A DNA stretch of 64,000 nucleotides. Source: Methylococcus sp. EFPC2. GTDB lineage: Bacteria; Pseudomonadota; Gammaproteobacteria; Methylococcales; Methylococcaceae. Within the stretch, counting starts at the first letter, position 1. Every line of letters starts with the position of its first letter. The translations under genes and the position numbers were made by a program. The notes beneath the pieces are model-generated. The model worked only from the letters and a program-made list of their open reading frames with translations, did no database searches and had not been told where the DNA came from. The stretch is from positions 1,116,001-1,180,000 of the forward strand of contig NZ_CP070491.1 of NCBI RefSeq assembly GCF_016925495.1, in the 5' to 3' direction. This document shows positions 44,887 to 54,800 of the stretch, piece after piece.

Positions 44887-46428
44887 ATGCCTAAAACCGA
44901 ACCGCACCGACCGCTGAACCGTTTTCCGGAAATAGTCGCTGATCCCATGCTCTGGTCCACACGGTTGGCGGTATGGGCCAGCCTGTTCACCGTCGTTCTG
45001 TCCATGGCCGCTTGCGCGCTGCCGCCTTATAAACCGGAAGTCGGGGACGTCCTGGCCCCGCAACAGGCCGCTCCGGCCACGCGCCACAGCAGATGGCGCC
45101 CCAGGACGATCGAACCGGATGACTCACCGGTGGACAAGACCGATGCGGCAGCGGTGGGGCGGGCCCTGGTCGATCCGAAGAAAGAATACGGCTTGGCCGA
45201 TCTGGTCGATCTCGGGCTGCGCGCCAATCCTGCTACCCGCTCGGCATGGGAGCAGGCCAGGGCGGCGGCGGCCGGTTTGGGCATGGCCGAGGCGGCCTGG
45301 CTTCCCGTCTTGACGGCTAAAGCCAATGCCGGCTACGGTCAGCAGACCGAGGCGGTGTTCCTGTTTCGCGGCTTTACCACCACCCCCAGCCTGGGACTTT
45401 CCTGGACGCTATTCGACTTCGGGCGCCCGGCCAAGATCGATCAGGCCGCGCAGCGGCTCGTGGCCGCCGATTTCAACTTCAACCGCACCCACCAGAAGGT
45501 CGCCTACGAGGTGCAGCGCGCCTATTTTGCCTATGTCGCCACCCAGGCCGAGATCGATGCCGCCGAGGCCACGGTGCGGCAGACGGAGAAAAACGCCGTA
45601 TCCGTGCGGGCCCAGTTGGCGAACGGCCTGGCGACCCGGCCGGAATGGCTGCTTGCCGTGCAGGACAAGGCCAAGGCCGACTACGAACTGCAGGCGGCGC
45701 GGGGTAAACTGTCGCATAGTCGTGCGGAATTGGCGGAGAGCTTGGGCATCACGCCCGACATCGAGCTGAAAGTGGCAAGGATAGAAGCGCTACCCCTGCC
45801 GGAAACCATAGAGCCCACCGCCGACGGCCTGATCGACCAGGCCCTGAGCCAGCGCCCCGACCTGTCCGCCCGCCTGGCGGAACTTAGGGCCAGGGAAGCG
45901 GAAATCAGGAAAGCGGAGGCGGCGTTCTGGCCCACCGTGTCGCTGAATGCCAAGGCCGGTTCGACCATTTTCGACTACCAATACCTCTCCGGCCCGGCGC
46001 CTTTGCCCAATAACATTCGGGCGGGCTATCTGGACTATGGGGCCGGCATCAGCTTCGAGTGGAATCTGTTCGAGGGCTGGGCCAGCACCAACGCCGTCCG
46101 CCAAGCCACGGCCAAACGCGGGGAGGCTCAGGCGGAGTTCGACGCGCTGCAATTGCAGATCATCAAGGACGTGTGGAAAAGCTATGCCGATGTCAAAACC
46201 GCCTTGCGCAAGCGCGAATTCGCCATCGCCCTGTTGCAGGCCGCGGAGCAGTCCTACTATGCCCTCAAGGCAAGCTATGCGAACGGGCTTTCCACCGTCA
46301 TCGAACTGCTGACCGCGGAGCGTAACCTGAGCAGTGCTCGCGACACCGAAATCGAAAGCCGCACGGCCTTGCTGCAGGCCGCGGCGGCGCTGGTTTATGC
46401 ATCCGGCGACTCAAACGACAGGCAATAG
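44887..46428 (+). CDS. outer-membrane factor lipoprotein (TolC/NodT-like) of efflux system
   Basis: Up to 513 residues. A signal sequence with lipobox (LSMAAC) makes it a lipid-anchored outer-membrane channel. Two OEP repeats follow: the first with LVDLGLRANPATRSAWEQARAA and LSWTLFDFGRP, the second with LIDQALSQRPDLSARLAELR, FEWNLFEGWAST and ANGLSTVIELLTAERNL. As a trimer it forms the outer duct of a tripartite pump. The ATG at 44887 gives a 20-residue extension before the signal peptide; the ATG at 44947 (493 residues) is a good alternative. It leads the operon OMF - YtcA - HlyD - FUSC. Confidence 0.9.
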   Translation: MPKTEPHRPLNRFPEIVADPMLWSTRLAVWASLFTVVLSMAACALPPYKPEVGDVLAPQQAAPATRHSRWRPRTIEPDDSPVDKTDAAAVGRALVDPKKEYGLADLVDLGLRANPATRSAWEQARAAAAGLGMAEAAWLPVLTAKANAGYGQQTEAVFLFRGFTTTPSLGLSWTLFDFGRPAKIDQAAQRLVAADFNFNRTHQKVAYEVQRAYFAYVATQAEIDAAEATVRQTEKNAVSVRAQLANGLATRPEWLLAVQDKAKADYELQAARGKLSHSRAELAESLGITPDIELKVARIEALPLPETIEPTADGLIDQALSQRPDLSARLAELRAREAEIRKAEAAFWPTVSLNAKAGSTIFDYQYLSGPAPLPNNIRAGYLDYGAGISFEWNLFEGWASTNAVRQATAKRGEAQAEFDALQLQIIKDVWKSYADVKTALRKREFAIALLQAAEQSYYALKASYANGLSTVIELLTAERNLSSARDTEIESRTALLQAAAALVYASGDSNDRQ

Positions 46429-46527
46429 GCGCGGAGCGACAGGCTGCGCCGCGCGGATTCCGGCCTTGCGGGCCTCGCGCCGAGACCTGCCATCATTTCA
46501 GCGACGTTTTCAGCCCTTCGGATACCC

Positions 46528-46794
46528 ATGATCATGAAACGGCTCGCCCTTTTCGGCCTCCTGGCCCTGCAGACTTTCCTGCTCAGTGCCTGCGACCCCC
46601 TGTTGACCATACAGGGTTCGTTCTGGCCGCCCTGGATCGTTTGCATCGTATCCGGCATGGTGCTGACGACCGCGATGTCCCTGGTTTTCACGACAATCCG
46701 GATAGACCCGTATCTGGGCCACCCCGTGATCGTTTATACCTGCCTGTGGGCCTTGCTGACGTTCAGCACCTGGCTGATCGGTTATGCCCAATAG
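46528..46794 (+). CDS. YtcA family small lipoprotein
   Basis: An 88-residue protein with a lipoprotein signal (lipobox L-S-A-C at residue 22). Two membrane segments follow, WIVCIVSGMVLTTAMSLVF and IVYTCLWALLTFSTWLIGYA. This matches the YtcA family. It occupies the place of the AaeX-like small protein in aromatic acid efflux operons and overlaps the hlyD start by 11 bases. Probably a small partner of the FUSC pump; the role is inferred. Confidence 0.72.
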   Translation: MIMKRLALFGLLALQTFLLSACDPLLTIQGSFWPPWIVCIVSGMVLTTAMSLVFTTIRIDPYLGHPVIVYTCLWALLTFSTWLIGYAQ

Positions 46795-47953
46795 CCCCTC
46801 CGAACGACCTTGGCAAGCGGCGATGAATGAACAAACGAAAATCCTGTTAGGCCGTCTGCTCGGGGGAGCCATCGCTCTCGGCGCCGTTCTGACAGGGCTT
46901 GTGGTGTGGAATGAAAACATCGCGCACCCCCGCACCAACGACGCCATGGTACGGGCCAATATCGTGGACATCATGCCCCAGCACGTCAGCGGCCGCATCA
47001 GCGAACTGCATGTCGCCGACAACCAGTGGGTCAAAAAGGGCGAGCTGCTCTACGTCATCGACCCGCGCCCTTATCAGGCGGCCCTCGCCCGGGCCAGGGC
47101 CAGGCTGCAGCTGGCCGAGAAGGAGGTGGAGGCCGACCACGCGTCCATCGAGGCCAGCCACGCCAAGGTGAAACAGGCAGAGCACGAACAGGCCGCCGCC
47201 GACGCGGAAATCGCCCGGATGAAGGCCAAGGCGGAGTACGACCAAAGCTATCTGCAACGCATCCAGCCGCTGCTAAAGCAAGAATTCGTCACCGCCAACA
47301 AGGTCAACGAGGCGACGGCGGCACGGGATGCCTCGGCGGCGGCGGTCAAAGACGCGCTGGCCCGGCAGCGCGCGGCGACCATGGGTGTCGACTTCGCCCA
47401 CAAGGAACATCTGCAGGAGGAGGCCAAGCTGGCGCAGTTCGGCGACGTCTATGCCAAGATCGAAGCCGCCCGCGCCGAGGTGCAGAGTGCCGAACTGGAT
47501 GTGGAATACTGCTCGGTTTACGCGCCCTTCGATGCCTATGTGACCAACTTGAACATCTCGGTCGGACAATACGTGCAGCCCGGGCAGAAACTGTTCGCGC
47601 TGGTCGACGACCGGACCTGGTACGTGATCGCCGATTACAAGGAAACCTATCTGCGGGACATCAAGCCGGGCATGGCGGTGGACGTGTTTCTCGCCCCCTA
47701 TCCGGGCAAGCGTTTCCGCGGCGAAGTGCAGGGCATCAGTTGGGCCAACTATCCAGACAACATCAAGGAGCAGGGTTCGCTGCCGACCGTGGAAAGGACG
47801 CTGAACTGGGTGGTGCTGGCCTCCCGCTTCCCGGTGCGCATCAAGCTGCTGGAGCGCGACCCGCAGTATCCCTTCCGCATGGGCATGACAGCGTTCACCA
47901 CCGTCCTGGGGTTTGCGGGCGAACCCGCTGCCGACCCCAGGCAACGGCCGTGA
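46784..47953 (+). CDS. HlyD-family membrane fusion protein (EmrA/AaeA-like)
   Basis: A 389-residue periplasmic adaptor. One N-terminal membrane anchor (LLGGAIALGAVLTGLVVW), a barrel-sandwich half with NDAMVRANIVDIMPQHVSGRI and VKKGELLYVIDPRPYQAALA. A long alpha-helical hairpin follows, and the second half has VYAPFDAYVTNLNISVGQYVQPG. The C-terminus has KPGMAVDVFLAPYPGKRFRG. It bridges the FUSC pump and the outer-membrane channel. The start at 46784 overlaps ytcA; an alternative ATG at 46823 (MNEQTK) is closer to family starts. Confidence 0.92.
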   Translation: MPNSPSERPWQAAMNEQTKILLGRLLGGAIALGAVLTGLVVWNENIAHPRTNDAMVRANIVDIMPQHVSGRISELHVADNQWVKKGELLYVIDPRPYQAALARARARLQLAEKEVEADHASIEASHAKVKQAEHEQAAADAEIARMKAKAEYDQSYLQRIQPLLKQEFVTANKVNEATAARDASAAAVKDALARQRAATMGVDFAHKEHLQEEAKLAQFGDVYAKIEAARAEVQSAELDVEYCSVYAPFDAYVTNLNISVGQYVQPGQKLFALVDDRTWYVIADYKETYLRDIKPGMAVDVFLAPYPGKRFRGEVQGISWANYPDNIKEQGSLPTVERTLNWVVLASRFPVRIKLLERDPQYPFRMGMTAFTTVLGFAGEPAADPRQRP

Positions 47954-48001
47954 ATGTCTGAGCCAGCCACCCGAGTCACCATCCCAGGCGCGGATTGAGC
48001 C

Positions 48002-50260
48002 ATGCGGGATTTGTGGAACAAGTTTTGGCTGGGCCTGCCGCCTGCGGAATTCCTGCGCGCCGAGCTGCGCTGGACGCCCGCGCGCCGAATCCTGACGGTC
48101 CGCCTGTTCGTCATCCTGATGGTCATCAGCCTGGTCAGCGTCACCCTGCGCCCGCCGGCCACGGTGGCTTTGAGTTTCGCCTTCGTGATGATGCTCGGCG
48201 CGGCCATGACCGACTACACGATGACCCTGCTCACCGCGCTGCAATTGGTAAAACTGGTGCTCCTCGCCATCGGGCTCAGCGTCGTCAGCCTCGGTTTATG
48301 GGGCGACCAGCCCTGGTTCCTGGTGCCCTGGTCGTTCACGCTGATCACGCTGCTGCTCTTCTACGCGCGGGTCAACGGTACTCCGGCCATCGCCGCCGTG
48401 CTTTATGTCGCCGTGGTGCTGTTCAAGCCGGAGCAGCCGGTGCAGAACGTCTACGGCGCCTTGTGGCTGTTCCCGACCCTGGTGCTGTTGACCTACGGCA
48501 CCGCCGTGCTGGCCCACCTGGTGCTGTGGCGCCAGGATCCCTTGGCCGTGCTGCACGCGCATATCGCCCAGCGCTTCGAGGCCATCATCCGCATGCTGGA
48601 AAGCCTGGTGGAACGGGGCGCGGATTCGGAGACAAGAGCGGACAGCGGCGAGCGGCCTTATCCCGGCGCCGTGTCCCGCCATTTCCACCTGCTCACTAAC
48701 GCCGAACTGGCCCATCCGGAACTGAGGCTCAAGCATTTGGAATGGGTGGACCTTATCGCGGAGGTGGACACCTGGTTCAACAACACCGCGGCCTTGACGC
48801 GCCTCATGGCCCGGACGGATGCCCGGCGCCGTTTCAGCGGCAGCGAATTTGCGAGGCTGCAGACCAACCTGGCCGAATGCCGGGCCTTGCGCGCGGATTT
48901 TCTGGCTGCCCGCCAGCCGCCGGCCCTATCGGATCTAAGACCGGCCGAAGACGGCCGGTCCCCCATCGATACGGACCCGCCGGTCGCCCATTTTCTGCAC
49001 CGGCTGGACGACGCCGCGCTGAGGATCCGGAAAACCCTGGCCGGCGTATACGGCCCCGTGTCGCCGCTTGAGATTTCCAGTCCGACGACCGAGCCGGCCG
49101 GCGCAACGGCGTTTTGGCGCACCTATGTGCGGAAGGACTATTGGCTCGACAACATCGATTCGCTGCATTACGGCATGAAGTACGCGATGGCCGTCGTGAT
49201 CAGCCTGTTTCTGGTCCAGGCCCTGCATTGGCCGGAAATCGCCACCGCCATTCTGACCTGCGTGATCGTCGCTCAACCGAGCCTGGGTGCCAGTTACCGC
49301 ATCTCGCTATTGCGCATCCTGGGCGCCACATTGGGCGGCCTGCTGGCCTACGTGTTCATCATCGTGCTGCAACCGGCGCTGGAAACGGTCGCCGGCTTCA
49401 TGCTGGCCATCGCCCCGGTGTGCTGGCTCGCCGCCTGGGTGGGATCGGGCAGCCCCCGCATCGCCTATGTGGGCACGCAAATCGGTTTCTCGTTCGCCAA
49501 CGCGGTGCTGCCCGGCTACGGGCCGGCGATCAACCTGGACATCGCCTGGGACCGTGTGTTCGGCATCCTCATCGGCATCATCATCATCGGCGTCATCGAT
49601 TATGCTCTCTGGCCGCAACGCTCCGAGCAATTGGCGATGAACCGCCTCGCCATTAGCCTGCGCATGCTGAGCCGTTTCGTCATGCTCGACGCAGCGGGGG
49701 TCGGCAACACCCGCTCGGACCCCGACCTGATGCGCGCCATAGACGGCGAACTGCAAAAAGCCGCGGGTTTGCGGGAGCACGCCGCCTTAGAACCGGGCAC
49801 CGGCCGGCCGGACGCCGCCGCGCGCATCCTCGCGCTGGATTTGATCATAGGCGCCGTGCACGGCGTCGCGCGAGTGACGCAGGCGCGCCACCATTATTAT
49901 CGGGAACGGAATTTCCGGTCCCGGACGGAAGTGCTTCTGGAACAGCAACGGGGGCTCGACAACGCCTGCTGCGAGCGGCTGCTCTCCCTGGCGCAGCACG
50001 TGTGCGAGCACCCCGCCGCGCCACCACCCGACGGCAGGCCATTGCTGAGCGCACTCGAAAATTCGGCTCGCCAACTCACGGCCGACCCGGCCGTCGACTG
50101 GGAAACCCGAAAATCCATCCTCGCTTGCATCGACCTCAACAAAATACTTCTGGACTATATCGATGAGCTGGAAGCGCTTATAAGCGGCCTCCATCCTCGG
50201 CCCGATCCGGGCGGTGATGCGTCGCCATCCGGACATGGCGTGGAGACCTTCTCAGCATAA
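48002..50260 (+). CDS. FUSC family efflux pump (AaeB-like)
   Basis: A 752-residue inner-membrane protein with two membrane halves. The first, residues ~35-195, is of the FUSC type. After a soluble domain (~200-380) comes the second, ~395-540, with SLFLVQALHWPEIATAILTCVIVAQPSLGAS and RVFGILIGIIIIGVIDYALWPQ. The C-terminal ~200 residues are soluble helices. Homologues export aromatic carboxylic acids or drugs with an HlyD partner. It lies 48 bases after the adaptor, same strand, so the four genes form one efflux operon. Substrate not predictable from sequence. Confidence 0.9.
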   Translation: MRDLWNKFWLGLPPAEFLRAELRWTPARRILTVRLFVILMVISLVSVTLRPPATVALSFAFVMMLGAAMTDYTMTLLTALQLVKLVLLAIGLSVVSLGLWGDQPWFLVPWSFTLITLLLFYARVNGTPAIAAVLYVAVVLFKPEQPVQNVYGALWLFPTLVLLTYGTAVLAHLVLWRQDPLAVLHAHIAQRFEAIIRMLESLVERGADSETRADSGERPYPGAVSRHFHLLTNAELAHPELRLKHLEWVDLIAEVDTWFNNTAALTRLMARTDARRRFSGSEFARLQTNLAECRALRADFLAARQPPALSDLRPAEDGRSPIDTDPPVAHFLHRLDDAALRIRKTLAGVYGPVSPLEISSPTTEPAGATAFWRTYVRKDYWLDNIDSLHYGMKYAMAVVISLFLVQALHWPEIATAILTCVIVAQPSLGASYRISLLRILGATLGGLLAYVFIIVLQPALETVAGFMLAIAPVCWLAAWVGSGSPRIAYVGTQIGFSFANAVLPGYGPAINLDIAWDRVFGILIGIIIIGVIDYALWPQRSEQLAMNRLAISLRMLSRFVMLDAAGVGNTRSDPDLMRAIDGELQKAAGLREHAALEPGTGRPDAAARILALDLIIGAVHGVARVTQARHHYYRERNFRSRTEVLLEQQRGLDNACCERLLSLAQHVCEHPAAPPPDGRPLLSALENSARQLTADPAVDWETRKSILACIDLNKILLDYIDELEALISGLHPRPDPGGDASPSGHGVETFSA

Positions 50261-50344
50261 GCCGGCGCTCACTGTGCAATGCTCACCCGATATCCATACT
50301 GAGGTGCCCCAACGGCAGGTTTGCCGCCAAGATGAGACATCCCG

Positions 50345-50490
50345 CGGGTCGCGGCGGAGGAGGGCTTGCGGGTGGGACCCGCACCGTGGTCGACGTGCTC
50401 GCCACCCCGCGCAATCTGCATCGCGCCAAGTTGGATTTCGCGCAGACGCGTTACGACTACATCAACAACGGCTTAACGCATCGTTCATGA
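50345..50490 (+). pseudogene. C-terminal fragment of a TolC-family channel gene
   Basis: The frame ending TGA at 50488-50490 reads GTRTVVDVLATPRNLHRAKL then DFAQTRYDYINNGL, the signature C-terminal helix region of TolC. Just upstream the similarity continues in another frame (AEEGLRVG), consistent with one missing base near 50375. The rest of the gene is absent. It is a relic, distinct from the intact lipoprotein channel at 44887, and lies between the FUSC gene and the SapC-like gene. Confidence 0.7.
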
Positions 50491-50498
50491 CGCAGCGC

Positions 50499-51275
50499 TT
50501 ACGCGCCCGATGCGCCGTTGCCTTTTTTCTTGACCGACAGCGCTTCGCCGGTGGCCGTGCCGGCGAGGCGTTCCTTCAGGCTTTCGAAATGCTGCAAGGA
50601 TAGAAGATGCAGGAACACCCACTCCAATTCGTCGGCTTGCGCCAGATCGGCTAGGGTGTCGCCCGAGAGTGCCTTCAGCCTGTCCTTGTTCACGCCCAGG
50701 AAACCGGTGAGGGATACGATCTGCCCTGAATCCAGAGTGATCTGGGCCTGCATCGGTTCGAGCAAGTTCAGTTCTTTGAGTTTCTTGCAAAACGTCTGGG
50801 TGCGCTGGAATTCGGCCTGATACCCCTGAAGGAAGCGAAGCACATCCTGCACATAGTTCGTCGGCTTGCCGTTGTCGTCGAACAACTGCTGTCCTCGGCC
50901 TTCCTGATTGCAGCCCGCATAGGCCTCGTCGATGCACAGGGAAAACGTGGTGCCGTCGCTGCTGCTCGAGAAGACGAAGGGATAGCGGCGCACGAAGGCC
51001 GGGATGTATTTGCCATCCCAGCCGCCTTGCTCGGTCAGGAATAGGTTCTCGCCGGCCCGCAGCCCGAGGATCACGGCAGGCATCACGTGTTCTCCATTGC
51101 CGGCAAAAACGATGGGATATTCGGCCGCGGTGCGAGGAAACTCGACCGTCATCAGCGGCACCGAGTTCACCTTGCGGCAGAAAGCGAAACCGCCCGCTGT
51201 GTCTACGGACCACTGCCCGTGTCTTGTCTGGGTGACCGGAACGGCGGTTTCGTATATCAGCAATTGCGTAGCCAT
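50499..51275 (-). CDS. SapC-family protein
   Basis: A 258-residue protein similar to the SapC family. It has a FAFCRKVNSVPLMTVEFPRTAAEYPIVFAG-type N-terminal block, split here as VNSVPLMTVEFPRTAAEYPI, followed by RRYPFVFSSSSDGTTFSLCIDE. The second half has LFDDNGKPTNYVQDVLRFLQ and a D/E-rich helical part ending LSLQHFESLKERLA. No signal peptide is seen with the ATG at 51275 (MATQLLIYE); longer starts have no support. SapC proteins are named from S-layer genes, but their biochemical role is uncertain. It is transcribed away from the giant adhesin gene, and such neighbours suggest a secretion- or surface-related job. Confidence 0.75.
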   Translation of the reverse strand: MATQLLIYETAVPVTQTRHGQWSVDTAGGFAFCRKVNSVPLMTVEFPRTAAEYPIVFAGNGEHVMPAVILGLRAGENLFLTEQGGWDGKYIPAFVRRYPFVFSSSSDGTTFSLCIDEAYAGCNQEGRGQQLFDDNGKPTNYVQDVLRFLQGYQAEFQRTQTFCKKLKELNLLEPMQAQITLDSGQIVSLTGFLGVNKDRLKALSGDTLADLAQADELEWVFLHLLSLQHFESLKERLAGTATGEALSVKKKGNGASGA

Positions 51276-51573
51276 AAGCGATTGTTCCTCGAGGATGAGA
51301 GCTTGAACGGGGCGGAGGGAGCCGAGCGCGTGGAAACCTAGCACGAAAAGCTGCGGCCAGCCAGGCAAGGCGGGCGGAATTCGGGGTTTCCGTGGGCGCA
51401 AATCGGGCAGGAAAACTTCGGCTCAAGGGACAAAACCGAGTGATAAGAATTCTTGCAAACGGGGGTTGCTTATGGTGCCATTACACAGCGCCGGAGTAGG
51501 AAGTTTTTCTTTCGCCATGCCAGGGGACGGGGACATCGGATGCAGGCAGGTTCGCGTGTGCGGTTTTGTCCTT
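51276..51573. other. intergenic leader region upstream of the riboswitch
   Basis: No gene seen. It must hold the divergent promoters of the SapC-like gene and the adhesin, but a convincing pair could not be named. Confidence 0.4.
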
Positions 51574-51764
51574 GGCTATTTCGGAGCGTTCGCCAAACCT
51601 GTCGTGAGGCAGGGACGGAAAGCCACGGGTCTTACCACGCAATGGGACGAAGAAGAACGCGCTGTGGCCGAACTGGAACGAGGCGTTTGATAGTCGCCAC
51701 TCGATCCGCTTCGGAGTCGTGCCGATCTTGTATCCTCCGTGCGGATTAAGAAAGCCGGGTTGCC
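51574..51764 (+). ncRNA. candidate cyclic-di-GMP riboswitch (GEMM-I type)
   Basis: The core reads AAACC, then a hairpin CCTGTC-GTGA-GGCAGG with a GNRA tetraloop, then GGGACGGAAAGCCACGGGTCT at 51612-51632. This order is characteristic of the GEMM-I aptamer. The 3' side AGCCGGGTTGCC at 51753-51764 matches the closing strand of that family. A first helix GGCTAT (51574-51579) with GTTGCC (51759-51764) is possible with one central mismatch. Weak points: the three bases before AAACC are not complementary to the GCC that should close the helix, and the second helix region is unusually long (about 120 bases). The aptamer overlaps an intrinsic terminator and precedes the giant adhesin, which fits c-di-GMP control of adhesion. 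Confidence 0.68.
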
Positions 51765-51801
51765 ACCTCTATATGTGGAGGGAAGCAGCCAGGCTTTTTT
51801 T
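51752..51801 (+). terminator. riboswitch expression-platform terminator
   Basis: AAGCCGGGTTGC at 51752-51763 pairs with GCAGCCAGGCTT at 51785-51796 (12 positions, one mismatch and one wobble). A run of seven T (51795-51801) follows. The 5' arm is the same segment that closes the candidate aptamer, so ligand-bound aptamer and terminator are mutually exclusive. Confidence 0.75.
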
Positions 51802-51895
51802 GTGCCCGCCGACTTCCGTTTTCGAAAGCCAAGAACACGTCGAGTTCCGCTGACGACATGAGCGGCCCCGAGTGCTCTTACAGGAGTATCCAGCC

Positions 51896-54800
51896 ATGGC
51901 CTACCCATTCGAGCAGATCAAGAAAGACCTCGCCCATCGCAAGAGTCAGAAGCCGGTTTTGCGCTGGTGGGATAAAGCCAAGTCTGTTTTGGGAGGGGGT
52001 GGCCCCAAGATAGTGCGTCCAACGGGCGCAGCCGAGCCGAGGTCTTTCCTGTTCGAAACGCTGGAGCCGCGCGTGTTGTTGTCGGCGGACTTGTCTTACG
52101 GCGCCGGTCAGGGAGCGGCGAGCGAATTGACGTTGACCCTGGATGCGGCCGGCACCAATTTCCAACTGGTCGATGCCGCCAACAATGTCATTTCCAGTGA
52201 CCTGGTGGCAGACGCGGCCAGCGGCGGAGTTACGATCACGGGCACGGGAGGTAACGATACCCTGACGCTGGATATCGCCAGCCTGGGAACCGCCTTGGAC
52301 GCCCTCAGTCTGCCGTCCCTCGGCATCAACCTGTCAGGCGGCGGCAACGACAGCCTGGTCGCCAAGGCGCCACCATCGCAGACGGGCGCCGATTTAACGC
52401 TCTCGGCCGCTTCCCTCACCGTAGGTGGCGATGCCTTCGGGATCGGCGGATTCGAGAGTGCCAAGCTGGAAGGTGACAGCGGCGACAACGCCTTCACGAT
52501 CAATGGCTGGGCCGGGGGGCTGGACATTGCGGGCGGCGCAGGCACGGATACACTCACGCTCAACGGCTACAGCTCGGTAGATTACAGTCCCACCAGCCCG
52601 GACAGCGGCAGCGTGCTGCTCAACGGTACCCAGACGCTCACCTACTCCAGCCTCGATATCGATCCCCTGGTCATACTCCAGGACGAGTTCGGCGGTGTGA
52701 GCGAGTTTTTCGCCCAGGTGGAGGGCTGGGCGGCAGACGCCGCCGCGGGCATCAGCGCCATAGCCGATCAAACGATCAGCGAGATCAGGAACTTGCTGGA
52801 CACGTTCAACGGCTTTTGGGTCGGGGATGCCAATACCCAGGTATTCGTCGCCAGTCTTGGAAATGATGATCTCGTGCTGGACAGGAAGGATGCCAGCCAG
52901 CTTGAGATCAGGAAGGCGGACGATTCCCGCTCATGGGCCGTGGTCGATAGCGCCCAGGTTTACAAGGTTTACCTGGGCCTGGGTAACGATACCCTGACGG
53001 TGCGCGATCTGGATGTGGGTGCCGACGTATACGCCTACGGCGGCTACGAGAGCGATGCGTGGTTTCTGGATGGGTCGGACGAAATCAAGTTTGCCGGCAA
53101 CATCGACCTGGAAGGGCACAATCTGACCGCGGCTGCCGAAACCATTACGGTGAACGGCGACGCCGTGGTCTCGACCCGCAACGTCAATGCCGGCGGTCAT
53201 ACCGCAGGCGATTCGGGCAAGATCGACTTTTCCGCCCAAGCTATATCCGTCGGGGCCAATGCCCAATTACTCGCCGAGGTCGATGTCGGCAGCACTTATC
53301 TGGCCGGCGACATCAGCCTGGCCGTCGAGGTCAAGGATCTCTCCGGCGCCTTGCCCATCGACGTCATCCCGACGCCGGACGTGAGCATCACGGTCGCCGC
53401 GGGCGCGCTCATCAAGGGCGCGGAGATCAGTGTATCCGCCCAGAAGACCAGTCAGACGGCGATTTTGCCCATAACCCTGGTCAGCGTGCAGTCGAAGTCG
53501 GCTACCGTCTCGATCACAGGTGCCACCATCGAAGGCAGCTCGGTCACCATCGAGGCGGAAGCCGCCGACGAAAACATCCTCGAGGAAGATGCCGCGCTGT
53601 TCAACAGCTACGGGCTCCAGCCGGCATTTAATTTCTTCGACGTGGCGACCCTGCTGGGCATTCCTCCCGTGCTGCAGGCCGTTTCGGTGGTTACGCGGAC
53701 GGCCGATACCTCGATCGATTTGACGGACGCCAGCATCGTCAGCAGCGGCGATGTGAGCATCACGTCCAATACCACCGTGCAGAGTTTGGCTTCGGCGGCC
53801 GGTGGCATGGATCCCGGCAAGAAGGGCGGCTACAAGAAAAATCCCATCGAATACACCCCCTACAGTGCAGGGTACGCCAAGGCGGACGGTTCGGCCCAGA
53901 TCAACGTGAGCGGCACGACCACGATTTCCGCCGGCAACGACGTCACCATCGAATCGACCAGTTCGACGACCGCCGAGGTGGCGGCCAGCACGGTGTTGAA
54001 CTCGGCCCCGAAAAGCAGCAAGGGGGCCAAGATCATCAAGAACCCGAACGAGGCCATCGGGGTCGCCGTTGCCATCACCGATTCCATCACCGTCGCCAAG
54101 ACCCTCGTCGGCCAGGGCGTGACGATCACGGCCGAAGGTACGGTCAACGTCAACGCGACCGGCGAGGTTTCCAACGGAGCCAATGCCGGCGTGGCGGTCT
54201 TCATCGATGGCAGCGGCAGCATAGGCGTGGCGGTCGGCACCGACAAGACGGACGTTCAATCCGTGGTGGACGGCAAGATCACCGCCAAGGCGGTCCAGTC
54301 CAAGGCCCTGGATCTCAAGCTGAGCGATATCGACTACGCCACGGACACGATAGAAATCCTCGATCATGGCCTGGCTCCGGGGCAGGAACTGCTGTACCTG
54401 GCGGCGGACCCGAGCGCGCCCGATACGGCGCTGAACTCGATCCTGGGACTGGAGAGCGGCGAAGCCTACCGGGTGATCGTGGTCGACAAGGATCACATCC
54501 AGTTGACGCGGGGTTCGACCATCGAGCTGGACGCCGCGCGGGCCGACCCGGATGCCACGCAGACCCTGAGCCGGCGGGAGCTCAAGAGCCTGGATCCGGC
54601 CACCGCGGTCAACGCGGCCAACGACACCCTCGCCTTCGCTCAGCCGCACGGCTTCGTGGACGGCCAAGTGCTGGACTATCTGGTCGGCACCAGCGACGGC
54701 GCCGCCATCGGCGGCCTGACCAGCGGCGCAAGCTATTACGCCGTCAAGGTGGATGCGACGCACATCAAGCTGGCGACGACCGATGCGACGGCGGAGTTCC

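Noticed and set aside
51430-51475. Second GEMM-like element near a GCAAAC sequence
   Set aside because: Only a short match; the hairpin and GGGACG.AAAGCC core are missing.
52100-53000. Type I secretion RTX toxin as the main identity of the giant gene
   Set aside because: A few GGNDTL-like repeats exist, but the LEPR-XLL start and the long beta-helix modules dominate; no toxin domain or C-terminal signal is visible in the window.
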